From contig NC_088775.1 of NCBI RefSeq assembly GCF_954871325.1, positions 74,749,561-74,813,560 of the forward strand: a stretch of DNA of 64,000 nucleotides. Direction: 5' to 3'. The translations under genes and the position numbers were made by a program. This document shows positions 1 to 11,614 of this stretch, piece by piece. Source of the stretch: Gordionus sp. m RMFG-2023 (lineage: Eukaryota > Nematomorpha > Gordioida > Chordodea > Parachordodidae). The notes under the pieces were generated by a model that worked only from the letters and a program-made list of their open reading frames with translations, searched no databases and had not been told where the DNA came from. How positions within the stretch are numbered: the first letter of the stretch is position 1; the number at the start of each line of letters is the position of its first letter.

Positions 1-114
1 AAAAAACTTTTTTTTTATTGTCTTATCACTCGAAATATTGTTATAACCATTTTAGGGTTGGAATGTTTAAATCAATAATTTAGAAAAAATAAGTCATGAT
101 TTGCGTCAATTTTA

Positions 115-645
115 CTTCTTTGTAGGAATGTACCGATATTTTTATCGGATCGGATCTAACCGATATGTCACTTATTTTAAAATATCTGTTATCTGCCAAT
201 ATTATAAAATTTTCCGATCCGATAAAAAATGGTTTTTTTAACAAAAAGAAAATGTTATAAAATTTTTGAAAATCATTTATTTTTATAAATAAAATCGAAA
301 TTCATTTTTATATTTATTTTTTTAATAATAATAATTAATTAATAAACAATCTGCCATATTGTTATTTTTTTGCGCATTCTGTTTATAAAAGTACTCGATA
401 TCTCTTCAGAATCTTTTTTAGTAAAGCTGGTGATATTAACAGTTCCCATCGCCGCAGACTGACCTCTGATATCTTCGATATATTAATTTCAAATTTCAAT
501 ATAGATGTTACACTAATAAAAAGTATATTGAATTAAAACCATTGTATCTTTACAGAATACAAAATTAGATATATCAATTTAATATCTGGAATATCGGATT
601 GGATCGGCCTCCAAAAAGTGGTATCGGTACATCTCTACTTCTTTT
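115..645. mobile_element. hAT-type non-autonomous element, family A copy 1
   Basis: The element occupies 123-637. Its ends are inverted repeats, starting TAGGAATGTACCGATA on the left and ending ATCGGTACATCTCTA on the right. The flanking 8-mers CTTCTTTG (115-122) and CTTCTTTT (638-645) match at 7 of 8 bases, the hAT target-duplication length. It has no coding capacity. Its interior is the reverse complement of the copy at 752-1737, so the two neighbours are the same family in opposite orientation. Confidence 0.85.
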
Positions 646-743
646 TTTGTATTTTAAATATTATTAGTTTTTGTTTCAAATATAAACATTTTATTATACC
701 TCATTCTACTATATTTTACATATGTGTTTTTATTATTACTAAT

Positions 744-1745
744 TTTATAACTAGAGGTGTACCGATACCACTTTTTGGAGGCCGATCTGATCCGATGTAC
801 CCGATATTAAATTGATATCGGCCAATTACCGCAATATCATATCGAATTTTGTATTCTGTAAAGATACCAATTTTTTAGTATACTTTTTTAGTATAACATT
901 TATAATTTAACTATAACATATGTCATTTAAATATATTATAATGATCAGTTATAGTTTATATTCAATTCAATTGCAATTCTAAAAGTATATAAAATATTTT
1001 ATTGAAAAATCACTTATTTATATAATAAGTATTAACATTAATCTATTTACAGTAATAAACAAATATATTATAAAATTTGAAATAAATATTTAAATTAATA
1101 TTTAAAATTAATATATCGAAGATTTCTTTTTAGAAATACCAAAATTTCCAATTTATCAGAGGTCAGTCTGCGGCGATGGGAACTAGTGTTGTTAAACGGC
1201 TCGTTTTGAGCCGATTTTTAAAAACGGCTAATTTAATCTAGAAAAATATTACGGAAGCCTAAAGATTTTTTTATAGAAGGAACAAAGGTTTAGACATCTA
1301 TTAGCAAAATCTCGAGGCTTAGGCAATATTTTTCAAGCTAAAATATTGAGTTAGCCGTTTTTAAAAAAATCTGCTCAAATGAGCCGATTAACAACACTAA
1401 TGGGGACTATATCACTAGCTTTATTAAAAACAGATTCTGAAGAGATTATTGCACACTTTTATAAACAGAATGTAAAAAAAAATAAAAATATGGAAGAATG
1501 TTTATTAACTAATTATTACTATATAAAAAATTAAACATAAATAGGATTTCGATTTTATTTATAAAAATAAATGGTTTTTGGATGTAACTTTTTTTAAAAA
1601 TTTTATAATATTTTATTTTTGTTATAAACGTCATTTTGTATCGGATCAGATCGGGAAATTTTATAATATTTGCTGATGATATTTGAAAATAGGTGAAAGA
1701 TCGGCCCGATCCGATATAAAATATCGGTACATCCCTATTTATTAC
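744..1745. mobile_element. hAT-type non-autonomous element, family A copy 2
   Basis: The element spans 752-1737, with ends TAGAGGTGTACCGATA and TATCGGTACATCCCTA. Flanks TTTATAAC (744-751) and TTTATTAC (1738-1745) match at 7 of 8 bases. It is longer than copy 1 mainly because a second MITE (1184-1399) is inserted in it. Copy 1 shows the matching uninterrupted site at about 437-475 in reverse orientation. Confidence 0.85.
1176..1407. mobile_element. hAT MITE, family E, nested in family A copy 2
   Basis: The 216-bp element (1184-1399) begins TAGTGTTGTTAAACGGCTC and ends with the inverted counterpart AACAACACTA. Target duplication ATGGGAAC / ATGGGGAC (7 of 8). It interrupts copy 2 of family A exactly where copy 1 is continuous, so the insertion order is certain. 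Other family E copies are at 10149, 16150, 19272 and 59406. Confidence 0.9.
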
Positions 1746-2201
1746 TATAAAGGATTTTATATGCGTTAATTTTTAAATGATTTTTCTTAATAAATCCTAA
1801 ATATAAAATTATATTTTCTGTTATTTTATTTATTGTAAATTTTTGATACTTAGAAAAATTCAGGTACAGTTTATAAATACTAATTCTTGTTTATTTAAAT
1901 TTTTTTTATTATATATTCAATTATAATTTAAATTACATATTTAGAATGTATTATTATCATAAATGGTCGTATATATTAATAATTATTATGATAAAATCCT
2001 TTTAGTTATTCAATATTACCAATTAAACCTTTATTAATACATTTCTTATGAAGATAGATGTAATATAATAAAATAAATGTATTTATTATTTAATATACTT
2101 GGGGTTTATTTATGTTGAGATTTTTTTTCAAATTTATTTTATTATAAAATTTGATTTAAGCCTAAACTTTTATTCTTTTTAAATTATTATAATTGTTTTA
2201 G

Positions 2202-5200
2202 GCTCATCCTAAACTAACCAAATGTCCTAATCTATCTTGCGAAGCTTACATGCAATCCAACGAATCCCTTCCGAAGAAAATTATCTGTGACAATTGTCAA
2301 TCTCAATTTTGGTTTTTAATTTAAAAAATAACATATTCTTGAATCTCTCAAACATTTTTTTAAAAAATGTCTTATATATGTTCAAATAAATTCAATTTCT
2401 TTAAAAAAAATAAATTTATCAATTTCTTTAAAAAAAATAAATTTATCAATTTCTTTAAAAAAAATAAATTTATCATTTTCTTTTAAGCTTTTTATGTCGC
2501 GAGCCTTACCACGCCCCTTGCGATTGTCTCACCATAGCCTTATGGACCAAGAAATGCAGCGATGATTCCGAAACATTAAACTATCTAAGAGCCAACACCA
2601 AAGACGTTATATTAGACATTACTATTATATTTTGCACTAAAATTCTTATTTAAGCTAATTTTAAAAATATTTTACAATTATTTAGGAAGAGTTCCTTAAT
2701 CGCTAAAAGTAGTATAGAATAAGTTTCCATTATAATTGCTCTTTTAATTTTAATATTTGTTAATTATAAAGTACCTATTCAAATTAATACTTTATATAAA
2801 TGATCTGCACCTAATTTTTTAAGCCTGGCCCGAATTTTTTTTTAAAAAATTTGTCCGACCCGATCTTTAACAATATTTATTTTTATTTACTTCAAAAAGC
2901 TCATGCCAAAGTTAAAATAAAAATTATTTGTAGATCCGGTCCTAATTTATTTAAATACAGAAAAATTTCATATTAAAATTGTAAAAATATTCAATTAAAA
3001 AATATTGGCTCTTTTTCTTACAAAAATTTTAAAATTTATTTTACAAAATTAAATGATATTATGCTTAAAAATTTAAGCCCGGCATGGTCCGATTTTTTTT
3101 TAAATATTAGGCTCAACCCGCTTTGCAGATCTCAACTTTATATATTTAAAATTTTTTATTCGTTCATAATATGATATAAACACAGCCGATTCTTGTATAT
3201 TAGATGTGATACTTTTTTATTTTGAATTTATCTTTTAAAATTATCTTGAATCTTAATCTATTTAAATTTTAAAGAGATACCCAGACTTTTTTATTTTTAT
3301 ATTTGTCACTTTAATACAAATAAATGTAATTAGCAAACAAATTATATTATTCATTAAAATATTAAATAAAATTCCCCAAGTTTTTTTTTGCATATTTGAC
3401 ACTTTTTTTAAACTTATTACTTTACTAATTATAAATTAATACGATCGAATCATGAGAAATTAGATTATAAGGATAAGATTATCTATTCAAATTAAATATA
3501 CTCGGAAAAAATTTTGAATAATATTAGTAATGATAAAATTATGGCAAAGTGTTAACTAAGATGTCTGTTAAAAAATAAATTAATGGATCTAGTCAGCTTT
3601 CTCAAATTTTGTTAAACATCTAAAATATTTATATGATGCTCTCAATGCTACTTATAAAAATGAATACAGTTAAAGAGGTTACATATAAAATTGCAATACG
3701 CATAAAACCATAACAAATAATCTAGAGGAGGAGGCGGGCTTTCTGAATAGCTTTCTTCTCAAAAATCTTATCGAGGGTTTTAGACATGTTTTTAGGCCTT
3801 TGGTCTTTTTACATTTAAATAATAATTTTAGCTTTACATTTTAAGTTACGTTTATTTATGTTTCAATTATTGTTTATAAATAACTCATTATTTCATTTTT
3901 TGAGGAAGTGTGTGGAGGTAGTCAGAGAATATTTTTTTAGTTTAAATCAGGATTAATTGAACCGTTTATTCTATATATATATTATTAAATATTTTAACGT
4001 TTATTCCGAGTTTTATTCAATTTTAAGTGAATGTCTCTTGGATAATTTTGGGAATTTTTTTATATTTTAATATTTAACCCTTTAGGTTCCCTCATAAAAT
4101 TAATATGTTGCAACACGATATTTAGTAATTTTTTTATTGATTCTAGTATAATATAATATAAAACACACGAAAAAAGTTTTTTAATTCAAAATGGCGGCTC
4201 TCCCTGGTGGTTTTAAATTCATATCATTGACACCTTATGGAAACTTTCGAAACAGTTTCTATTTTTATTTAGACATAGTGGTACGTTGCATGATTTGCAC
4301 GACCACCTTGTTCTTCTGGGATTTAACTTTGTACTACAGAAGGTACACCTTCGTGAGGTTCCTGCCTGAGGTTGATGAGCTGAGTTTTTTAGTCTAATTT
4401 CTGGAAGGATATAAGGTTTATTATTTTTTCTTTGCATTGATATATAATTATTATCATTATGAATATTATCATCCCTATTAACATTTTTACAGTATGCCAA
4501 TTCGCTAGCAATTATTTGTCTTCGGAATTCTTTCGATGAGAGTTTATTATCTGTAAGAATATTGTATATTATGAATGAATTGATAATCGCCGCATCTATC
4601 AGCCAAAAGAATATTGGTAGCCACCATTTTCGCCACTTTCGCGAAATTTCATATAAAGACTTTAAATGGTCGAAATGGTCAACAGACCCCATATATTTAT
4701 TATACATCTTTATCATTATTGGACATTTTACGTCAAATACTTCCCCTTTTTTATTTTTTCTCTTCACAGTATCCACTGATCTCGGATCAATATAATTGGA
4801 CATTATAAATACGTCACGATTATCTCGCCATTTAATTATACTTATATTATTTTTGTCACTTCTCCAGTCAAACTCACCTCTTTTTAATTTTGTTTCCATA
4901 TTCTTTATGGGCAAGTATCTCCTATTTTTGTTTAGTGTTCCGGCAGCATATATACCTTTCTTTTTTAAATCGATCAATTTCAATTTGATAAGGTGTATCC
5001 GATTCATAATCATCACTATCAATTTGGTAACGTGTATCCGATTCATAATCATCTTCGGAATCAGTGGATGAGTTGTCTAACGAAGAACCTTCAGATGGAA
5101 TGTCCAGATAATCATCCATATATATAACAAGCTAAAATTATTGCGAAATGAGTTGGCAAAATTTATCAATTATTTAAAAAAATAAATATTAAAAATATTG

Positions 5201-8200
5201 TTGTTAAGTGGCAGTGGTTAGTTTAATATACCACATTAAAAAGATCAAAATAATATATAAATATTATTTATTTGAGCAAAAATAAATATTAGAAAGATAG
5301 ATAAAATAGTGAGGAATATATATATTTAAAAATTTGATAAATATACTTACTTATAATTAAAATTGGAATTTTAAGAAAAATCACCGTAAAAAACGTATTT
5401 TGAAATAAAGGTGCGAAAAAAAAAATTAAAAAGTAACTCCTCCACAAACATATGAAAAAGAATATCTTTTAATATATATTCGTGGTGGTTTCATTTTATA
5501 TGATCAACATCAACTCCTTTAGAAGATATAAAGGTTAAAAGGTGGTTTTATATTTGCACTACCGCGACCGAAAGGGTTAACTTTCATGATAAAATAATTT
5601 GCAAATGGACACATACTACTTTTATTTTTACTGATAAAACAATTTTAAAAAAACTATGAAGCTTTTCGGATTTTGAAAATTTATATCAAATCCTTTAACA
5701 TTTAAGCAGCTCAACCAAACCGTGGCCTTTTAATTTTTTGCTGAACCGTAACCGAACTTTTATAAACAATGATTCGGGCCCAGGATTTAAATTATATATA
5801 CAAAATTCTGTAAATTTACTAAGAATATGACCACCCCCAACTACGCTTATTACAACACATTATTACCTTAAGTCAATCAATTGATCGAGCTTATTAATCA
5901 AAGATATTTGATTTTAGCACTCAAATAATAAATGCTATGGAAATAAAAGCCTTCTTTGGGTTTAAATATGTTATTAGAATAAAATTTTGTTCTTGTGACC
6001 CCAATAATCAACGTGGTTAGGTAGGACAACTAGTATAAAGATAATCATGAAATATCATTCTATTTTTCCTTTGCCGCGGTGGCAATGACGCCCCGCCCTT
6101 ATCAATGTTTGAGAGAGGGTGAACACAAATATATTTCAGCCTAATAATCTTTTTATAATATTAAACTAAAATCAAATTGAGAAGAGTTGAAATTTCTTCT
6201 ATTTTCATCTAAATTTGAGTAAATATATAAGTAAAGTATTAATGAAAAGTGGTATATAAAATAAAATTAAACATTTTAAGATATTTTAAAATTCTTATAC
6301 GGGACCAAAAAATATTTTTTTTTAGTTTTTGGTAATATTCCTAATTTATCACAATAATTTTTAATTTAGTAAATTTTCCCTCTTTTTTTATTTGACATTA
6401 TATCATCATTGTCAATAAAACACTTAATTTTTTAAAAAAAATCAGTGCCCAAAATGTTTTGTCAGCATCGAAAAAAATGGTGGTTGCAATCATATGGTAT
6501 ATTATTAAATCGATTTACTTATTTTTATTTAAAAATTATATTTATTTTTCAACTTTTCCATTATTACATTATTTTCATAATATTTATAATAATATTAGGC
6601 GTGCCGTGAATGCAAACATGAATTTTGTTGGATGTGTCTCAAAGGTTAAAATATATGCTCCTTTTCTTTTAAGCTCAAATTGTCAATTATAGAAAATCTG
6701 TCGGATTAATATTATCACTTGTAATCCTTTATTTTAAATTAGTCGCTAAAAATTTTGTTCAACAAAATTTATTTATGCTCAATATCTATATTTAATTATT
6801 TAAACTAATAGAACAATCGCTCCTTAGAAATCATTCTGACCACTATATATCGTCGGCCTAGAATTGGAGTGCTCCACTTGCGCAAATGTTTAAATAATAA
6901 ATTAATATTAAAGTTTAAAATCAAATATAGGAAAAACTTATTGATCAATTTAATTAAAAATTTCAGAAATAATTTATCATATTGTTAATTAATTATTTCT
7001 TAAAAAATTTTTGCTCAAAATATTTAAATATAAAATTTATTTGATAAAATCAAAATGCAAGTGAAAATATAACAATTTACGATATTTTTTTTAACGTTCA
7101 AAATGCAATGCTCCATATACATTTTTTTTATTAGAATTTAATAAATATATTCAAATAATAACTTCAAATCATCGAAATTAACACTATATCTTAATTATTT
7201 CTAATTTATTCATGTAATAATGATCTTTAACAGGAATTCATAATTCATCACATTTTTTAAAATATAAATCATAAGGTATTTTATAATTGAGATTTTTCCC
7301 TCAAAGTGTTTATGTGATCAATGATGAAATCTCCATCAGAAATAACATTTTTAGTATTTTAACCTTTTCTAGAGATAAATTAGTTCCAGTATTTTGGTAT
7401 AAATTTTTAAAGAAATAACTAATATGTTTATTAATTATGTCAAGTGTTTGTAAGAAAAATTATCTGCAAACTCTAACTTAACATTTTCCACTTTAAAAAA
7501 TATAAGTATGATTAGTTTTTATAATTTAAAAAATCTTTTACCCTTCTCTTACATGGAGTCCTAATAGTAAATTTGCTATAGAAATATCCTATAGCTTCAT
7601 CAGCTAAGCTCCAAAAAGCCTCATGAATAATTTTACTCTGATCTGCATTAACTAACTTTTTTTAACATTGAAATATAAATTTATTAGAATGATTATTATG
7701 AACCATCCTTGTTTTCAAATCACCTTTAATATTTTTATAAAGGCATTCCCATACTCTTTTTCTTTCATTTCACGTGCTTCTAGAAGTTGAAGGGCGTGGT
7801 AAAATAAAAAAAATAATTTTTACTATATTTAATGAGCAAGTAATGCTTAATAATTTATTTAAATTATGAGCAAGTGATTGTGTTAAATTTTAAAAACAAT
7901 TATTTAATCAAATTTAATTTTATATAATTTTTATTTAAATTATGAGCAAGTTAATTATTAAAAAATTGTGAAATTTCATTATGATTAATTAATACAATTT
8001 GTGTAACTTTATTTAAAGATTACACATGAAAACTATATTAAGAATACTTTAAAATAATAAAAAATGACATTAAAATAATTTGGAATAGATATGGAATGAA
8101 AATATTTTACGATTCAATATGGAAAGCAAAAAAATTAAAAAAAGTGAAATACAACACGTGATTAAATAAGATAATAGGATAGGCCATGCATATGAAGTAA

Positions 8201-9479
8201 AATTCACATCTTTTATGCAAATAGCGCAAACTTGACAGCTATAACTGGCAGAAAATTAATATTTTTTTAATCTAGTATTTATTTTATATATTATTGGGAA
8301 TTAATAAGTTATTATCCATTTCTAACTCAAAAATTTTGAAAATGTCGAGTGGATCACTCCAATTTTAGGCTGACGATATACTACATAAAGCCGATATGAG
8401 GCTTAATTTTTAAGCAAAAATTCTTAACGTAATTTTTTTAGATCAAAAATTAGGTGAATAAGGAATTAATACCAAATATTCTATATCCAAAAAAGCCTAT
8501 TTTTACTAATTTACATATCAAACAAATCCTAATTTATAAAATTGGGGGAAAATGTCCAATATTATAATCTCATTTCTAAAAAAAGACTGGTCGACCCATA
8601 ATAAGGAATATTCTCAGTGTTCTAACTTTGAAAATGAAGACCATGTGTTTCAAACTGATAGTAACACACAAGACTCGATATATCAAACTTTTCATAGCAA
8701 TAAACAGATATCCAAGGCAACCCTTGAAAGATATTTGTTCTATTATTCTAGGGTAAGAGATTATTTTTATACTAAATTTTATGGAAGGGGGGGGGGTGTA
8801 TTGAATATTCGAAATTTGTCAAAAACATAAATGAATGCACTAGCATGATTGTTTATAATTTATATTAATATATTTTTTTCGTAAAATTTCTTTTTATAAA
8901 TTTATTTTAAAAGTGGGAAAATCATAAAAAATCTCTGGAATGGGAAGAACTCAATATAAAATCATGCATCGAACAAAGGAGCTACGATAAAATGCTACAA
9001 TGCCAAGGCACTTGGATAGATTGGCAATATCTATCTAAAGCTGCCGATCTGTTGATTAAAGTATTACCTCTCAAACGTTTTTAAATTTAAATATTATATG
9101 TATGTCTTATTAAGTTTTCATCCCAAACTCTTAAAGTCCTTTTGTATAAATATCTTGTCAAAATGGACGGTCAAAATATAATATAAATAATTTTAAAAAT
9201 TAATTATAAAATAATTTAAAAAATTAATTATTATAAAATAATTTTTTTTACCTATCATAACTTCTGATAAATTTTTTATTTATTATCTTTATACCTATAC
9301 TTTTTAAAAAATAGTGCAGGCACACACTTCAATATTCTTATCCTTACTTACATTTCGCGCCACCTAACCCGCAAAGATACATATTTCAAAAACAATTATC
9401 CCAATTAGAAATAGAGCTCGAAAATTTATCATGGAAATTGGAGAGAGTTGAGATCAACCATAAAGCTGTGAGCAACTAA
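2202..9479 (+). CDS. ARIH2: Ariadne-2-type RBR E3 ubiquitin ligase, 5' part outside the window
   Basis: Seven exons join in frame at GT-AG introns: 2202-2311, 2488-2605, 6446-6496, 6599-6644, 8586-8752, 8914-9060 and 9315-9467. The first two encode the in-between-RING zinc region (CDNCQ, then [11 protein letters not shown] and [15 protein letters not shown]). The third and fourth encode the catalytic RING2: [13 protein letters not shown] with the family's active-site cysteine, and CKHEFCWMC. The last three encode the helical Ariadne domain ([48 protein letters not shown]). Family members take ubiquitin from an E2 onto the RING2 cysteine and act with neddylated cullins. RING1 and the N-terminus are not seen and must lie upstream. 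After 9467 a spliced last exon was not found; reading on gives a stop at 9477-9479, about 25 residues short of typical ARIH2. Intron 2 carries a hAT MITE and a piggyBac; intron 4 carries an unclassified transposon. Confidence 0.93.
2393..2475. repeat. 27-bp tandem repeat in an ARIH2 intron
   Basis: Three near-perfect copies of a 27-bp AT-only-rich unit (AATTTCTTTAAAAAAAATAA then ATTTATC) lie between exons 2202-2311 and 2488-2605, just before the acceptor. Confidence 0.8.
2791..3143. mobile_element. hAT MITE of the GATCTGCA family
   Basis: A 337-bp element (2799-3135) with inverted ends containing GATCTGCA / TGCAGATC, followed by GC-rich AAGCCTGGCCCG-type stretches and poly-T/poly-A. The flanking 8-mers CTTTATAT at 2791-2798 and 3136-3143 are identical. 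It lies in the large ARIH2 intron. Its relatives are at 10012, 57671 and the big element at 25083. Confidence 0.88.
3144..4073. other. Intronic AT-rich stretch, nothing recognised
   Basis: This is ARIH2 intron between a MITE and a piggyBac. I see no coding exon, paired repeats or RNA gene. Confidence 0.5.
4074..5580 (-). mobile_element. piggyBac element, internally deleted, in an ARIH2 intron
   Basis: The element runs 4078-5576 between two TTAA sites (4074-4077 and 5577-5580). Its ends are CCCTTTAGGTTCCC and the inverted CCCTTTCGGTC, matching piggyBac's TTAA target and CCC termini. The minus strand carries both ends of a transposase gene but not its centre. It reads opposite to the host gene. 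Confidence 0.93.
4219..5119 (-). pseudogene. piggyBac transposase remnant
   Basis: Two overlapping minus-strand frames are seen. 5119-4922 has the acidic N-terminus usual for piggyBac transposases ([23 protein letters not shown]). About 4975-4219 has the C-terminal half: [35 protein letters not shown] and [10 protein letters not shown], then a cysteine-rich tail ([17 protein letters not shown]) matching the family's C-terminal zinc-binding domain. About 300 residues normally found between them, including the first catalytic aspartates, are absent, and the two halves are out of frame. It cannot make an active enzyme, though a C-terminal product could still bind DNA. A related C-terminal piece lies at 46726-47330. 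Confidence 0.9.
5581..6445. other. Intronic stretch, nothing firm
   Basis: Remainder of the large ARIH2 intron up to the exon at 6446. A few GC-rich patches (about 5720-5780 and 6070-6110) hint at old transposon ends, but no repeat pair or duplication was found. Confidence 0.4.
6846..8380 (-). mobile_element. Unclassified DNA transposon with ~36-bp inverted repeats
   Basis: The left end TATATCGTCGGCCTAGAATT... is matched at the right end (reverse complement from 8380) over 36 bp with 4 differences, continuing GGAGTG, TCCACT. The target duplication is unclear: TA and CTA are both possible. The minus strand between about 7790 and 7520 holds decayed coding sequence, including [26 protein letters not shown] and, in frame, [16 protein letters not shown] then RTPCKRR, broken by stops. 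I do not recognise the family; the motifs are not those of hAT, piggyBac, Tc1/mariner or Ginger seen elsewhere here. It lies inside the ARIH2 intron 6645-8585. Confidence 0.7.
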
Positions 9480-10003
9480 CATTTTTTATAACCGGCCAAA
9501 ATGGCACCCCGATATGTTTTTATTGGGAACTAGTTAACTTGGTGTTTTAGAAGGTCTAAATTATATTTCGCGTTGTCTTGAACTGATCGACTTCTTAAAC
9601 TAATATTGTTCCTTTAATATGGATGGTTTCAATGAACATTCTAGTGAATTTAATCGCCCGAAAATAAGAAAAGTTTAAAAAATAAGGTGGGAAATATTTC
9701 ATTTAATATTTGTAATAAACAGATAAACATCGGTATCAATTATTGCTGAATATTTTAATTTTGCATAATTAAAATAGAAAATATAATATATTTTGAGTTT
9801 AAGATAATATTTCCTACCGCTATTAACAAAAATTCGAGCCTTGGGCTAAGCTTAGACTTATGAAAACTTACCAATGAGCTTTGGGTAGGTTCGAACCTAA
9901 AGAATCTATTTTTCGAGTCTGGCTTATGTGCTTTGCCCCACCCTCTTATTTCAAAGGGACACTCACATTCATACTAGCCTTGTCTTTATAAGGTAAACAA
10001 AAT
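9480..10003. other. Downstream flank of ARIH2, nothing recognised
   Basis: The stretch is AT-rich. A short open start at about 9619 (MDGFNEHSSEFNRPKIRK, followed by a GT) could be a first exon, but I could not join it to anything in frame. Confidence 0.35.
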
Positions 10004-10488
10004 ATTGTGATCAGAGACCTGCAAAAGTCGATTTTAAGTACGAATTTTTATTTTCGATAATTTTTTGGACCAGCCCGGAATTATTAAAATTTTGTTATAA
10101 TCTGTTTTAAAGGAAAATTGAAAAATGAACAGTAAATTAATATTAAACTAGTGTTGTTAAATCGCTCGATTTTATCGATTTTTGAAAAGTGTTAATCCAA
10201 GATTTTAACCTAAAAAGTATGACGCAAACTTCGAGATTTCGTTCATAATTGACAGAAAGATTTAGACACTATTGATAAAATGTCGAGGTTTAGGTAATAT
10301 GATTTTGGCCATTATCTTGATTTTGCTCTTTAAAAATGGGCTTAATCGAGTCATTTAACAAAACTACATTAAACGCTCCGCTCCGTTATATTATTTTCCA
10401 ACTAATTTTATTTTTTTTAAATTGGCCTAGTCCAAATTTTTAAGCTGAGCCCAGATTTTTGAAATCACTACAAGTCTCTGATTGTGAT
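10004..10488. mobile_element. hAT MITE of the GATCTGCA family, with a nested MITE
   Basis: The element spans 10012-10480, beginning CAGAGACCTGCAAAAGTC and ending with the inverted CAAGTCTCTG. The flanking ATTGTGAT 8-mers (10004-10011 and 10481-10488) are identical. A family E MITE is inserted at 10149-10366. Confidence 0.88.
10141..10374. mobile_element. hAT MITE, family E, nested
   Basis: 10149-10366, beginning TAGTGTTGTTAAATCGCTCG and ending AACAAAACTA. Duplication TATTAAAC / CATTAAAC (7 of 8). It sits inside the MITE at 10012-10480. Confidence 0.85.
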
Positions 10489-11170
10489 ATCGATTATATT
10501 ACATTTTTAAATTAATAATTCAAAAAAAAAATTGCGAAAAGGAACTGGAGAATCAGATGAATTTGGTTGACAAACGAAGAAATATATTATTAAAATCATT
10601 TTACGAAAGGGATAATTTTTAAAAAATATTTATTATATTTAAAGGATAAAAAACAAAAAAATAAATATTATTTAAAGACTCAAATCTTATTATTTCGTTT
10701 AAATTGTAGAGAGTTAATAAAACCAGTAATAAACATTTATTGTTTTTTTGAAAATTATATTTAAAAATTTATAAATTATATATATATTATAATGATATTT
10801 TGTTGATTATGAAAAAGATATTTTTTGCAACCATAAAAAATATATAGATATAAAAATAAATTATGAGATTATTATATGTTATGGTTAGGGGGATAATATT
10901 GTGACCTAAAGAAAAGATAGCTAATAATTTTGTATTGTGAATAATTATATTTTAGAAAATAATGTTTATATAAAATGATCACAATCTAAAAAAAAAATTG
11001 ACACAATTATTGCAGTATTAATAGAAATTTTAAGAAACATTTAAACTTATTCATTATATATATAAATATTCACATTTCTTTAACGGCTTATGTAAATATT
11101 TAAAGATTTGCATAAATTATTAATCATATCATATATAATTAAATTAGTGAGTTGTTTTGGTGTGTGATTA

Positions 11171-11343
11171 AGTTTTCAAAGAATCGTACACGATTTAAGT
11201 ATATTTGATAGGAAGGAGTTGCTATTCGAAGATGCGTTAAATTTTGAGTCCTTCAAGCTTTTAATGCTAGAATTGGATGAAGGAGTTTGTAAAGATTTTG
11301 TCAATTTCTATGATAAAGGAAAAAAAAATAATAAAAATAGGTG
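11171..11343 (+). other. Short coding-like open stretch, unrecognised
   Basis: A frame of about 55 codons reads IVHDLSIFDRKELLFED, then ALNFESFKLLMLELDEGV and CKDFVNFYDKG before a stop at 11341. Its residue balance (mixed charged and hydrophobic, few of the F/Y/N/K/I runs that random AT-rich DNA gives) suggests a real exon. It could be a lone exon of an unfound gene; a faint likeness to an RGS helix bundle is not strong enough to name it. It does not match the missing end of ARIH2. Confidence 0.3.
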
Positions 11344-11614
11344 ATTTCTTTATTCGTTTTCTATGACTATCGGCTCCAATCTCATTCAAAATTTTTGTCT
11401 AGCAATTTTTAATATTTCGGAAAATGCAAATTCCTTATCGGGATTCGTATTATTTAACAAAGTATAGTGATATTTATCATTTTTTTATAGTAGGTCTGTC
11501 AAATCATTTTATTAATTTAAAAATAACATGTAAAAATTTCTTTATACGTTTTATCCAAACTTAATGATGTCCTTTTTATCCTTATAATATAATATATATT
11601 TCTTTTATTTAATA

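Noticed and set aside
3720-3745. GC-richer patch (GAGGAGGAGGCGGGC) as promoter box
   Set aside because: It lies deep in the ARIH2 intron without any other start signal.
8552-8830. Single-exon gene reading [13 protein letters not shown]...
   Set aside because: Only 8586-8752 is coding; it is an exon of the Ariadne-2 gene with intron read-through at both sides.
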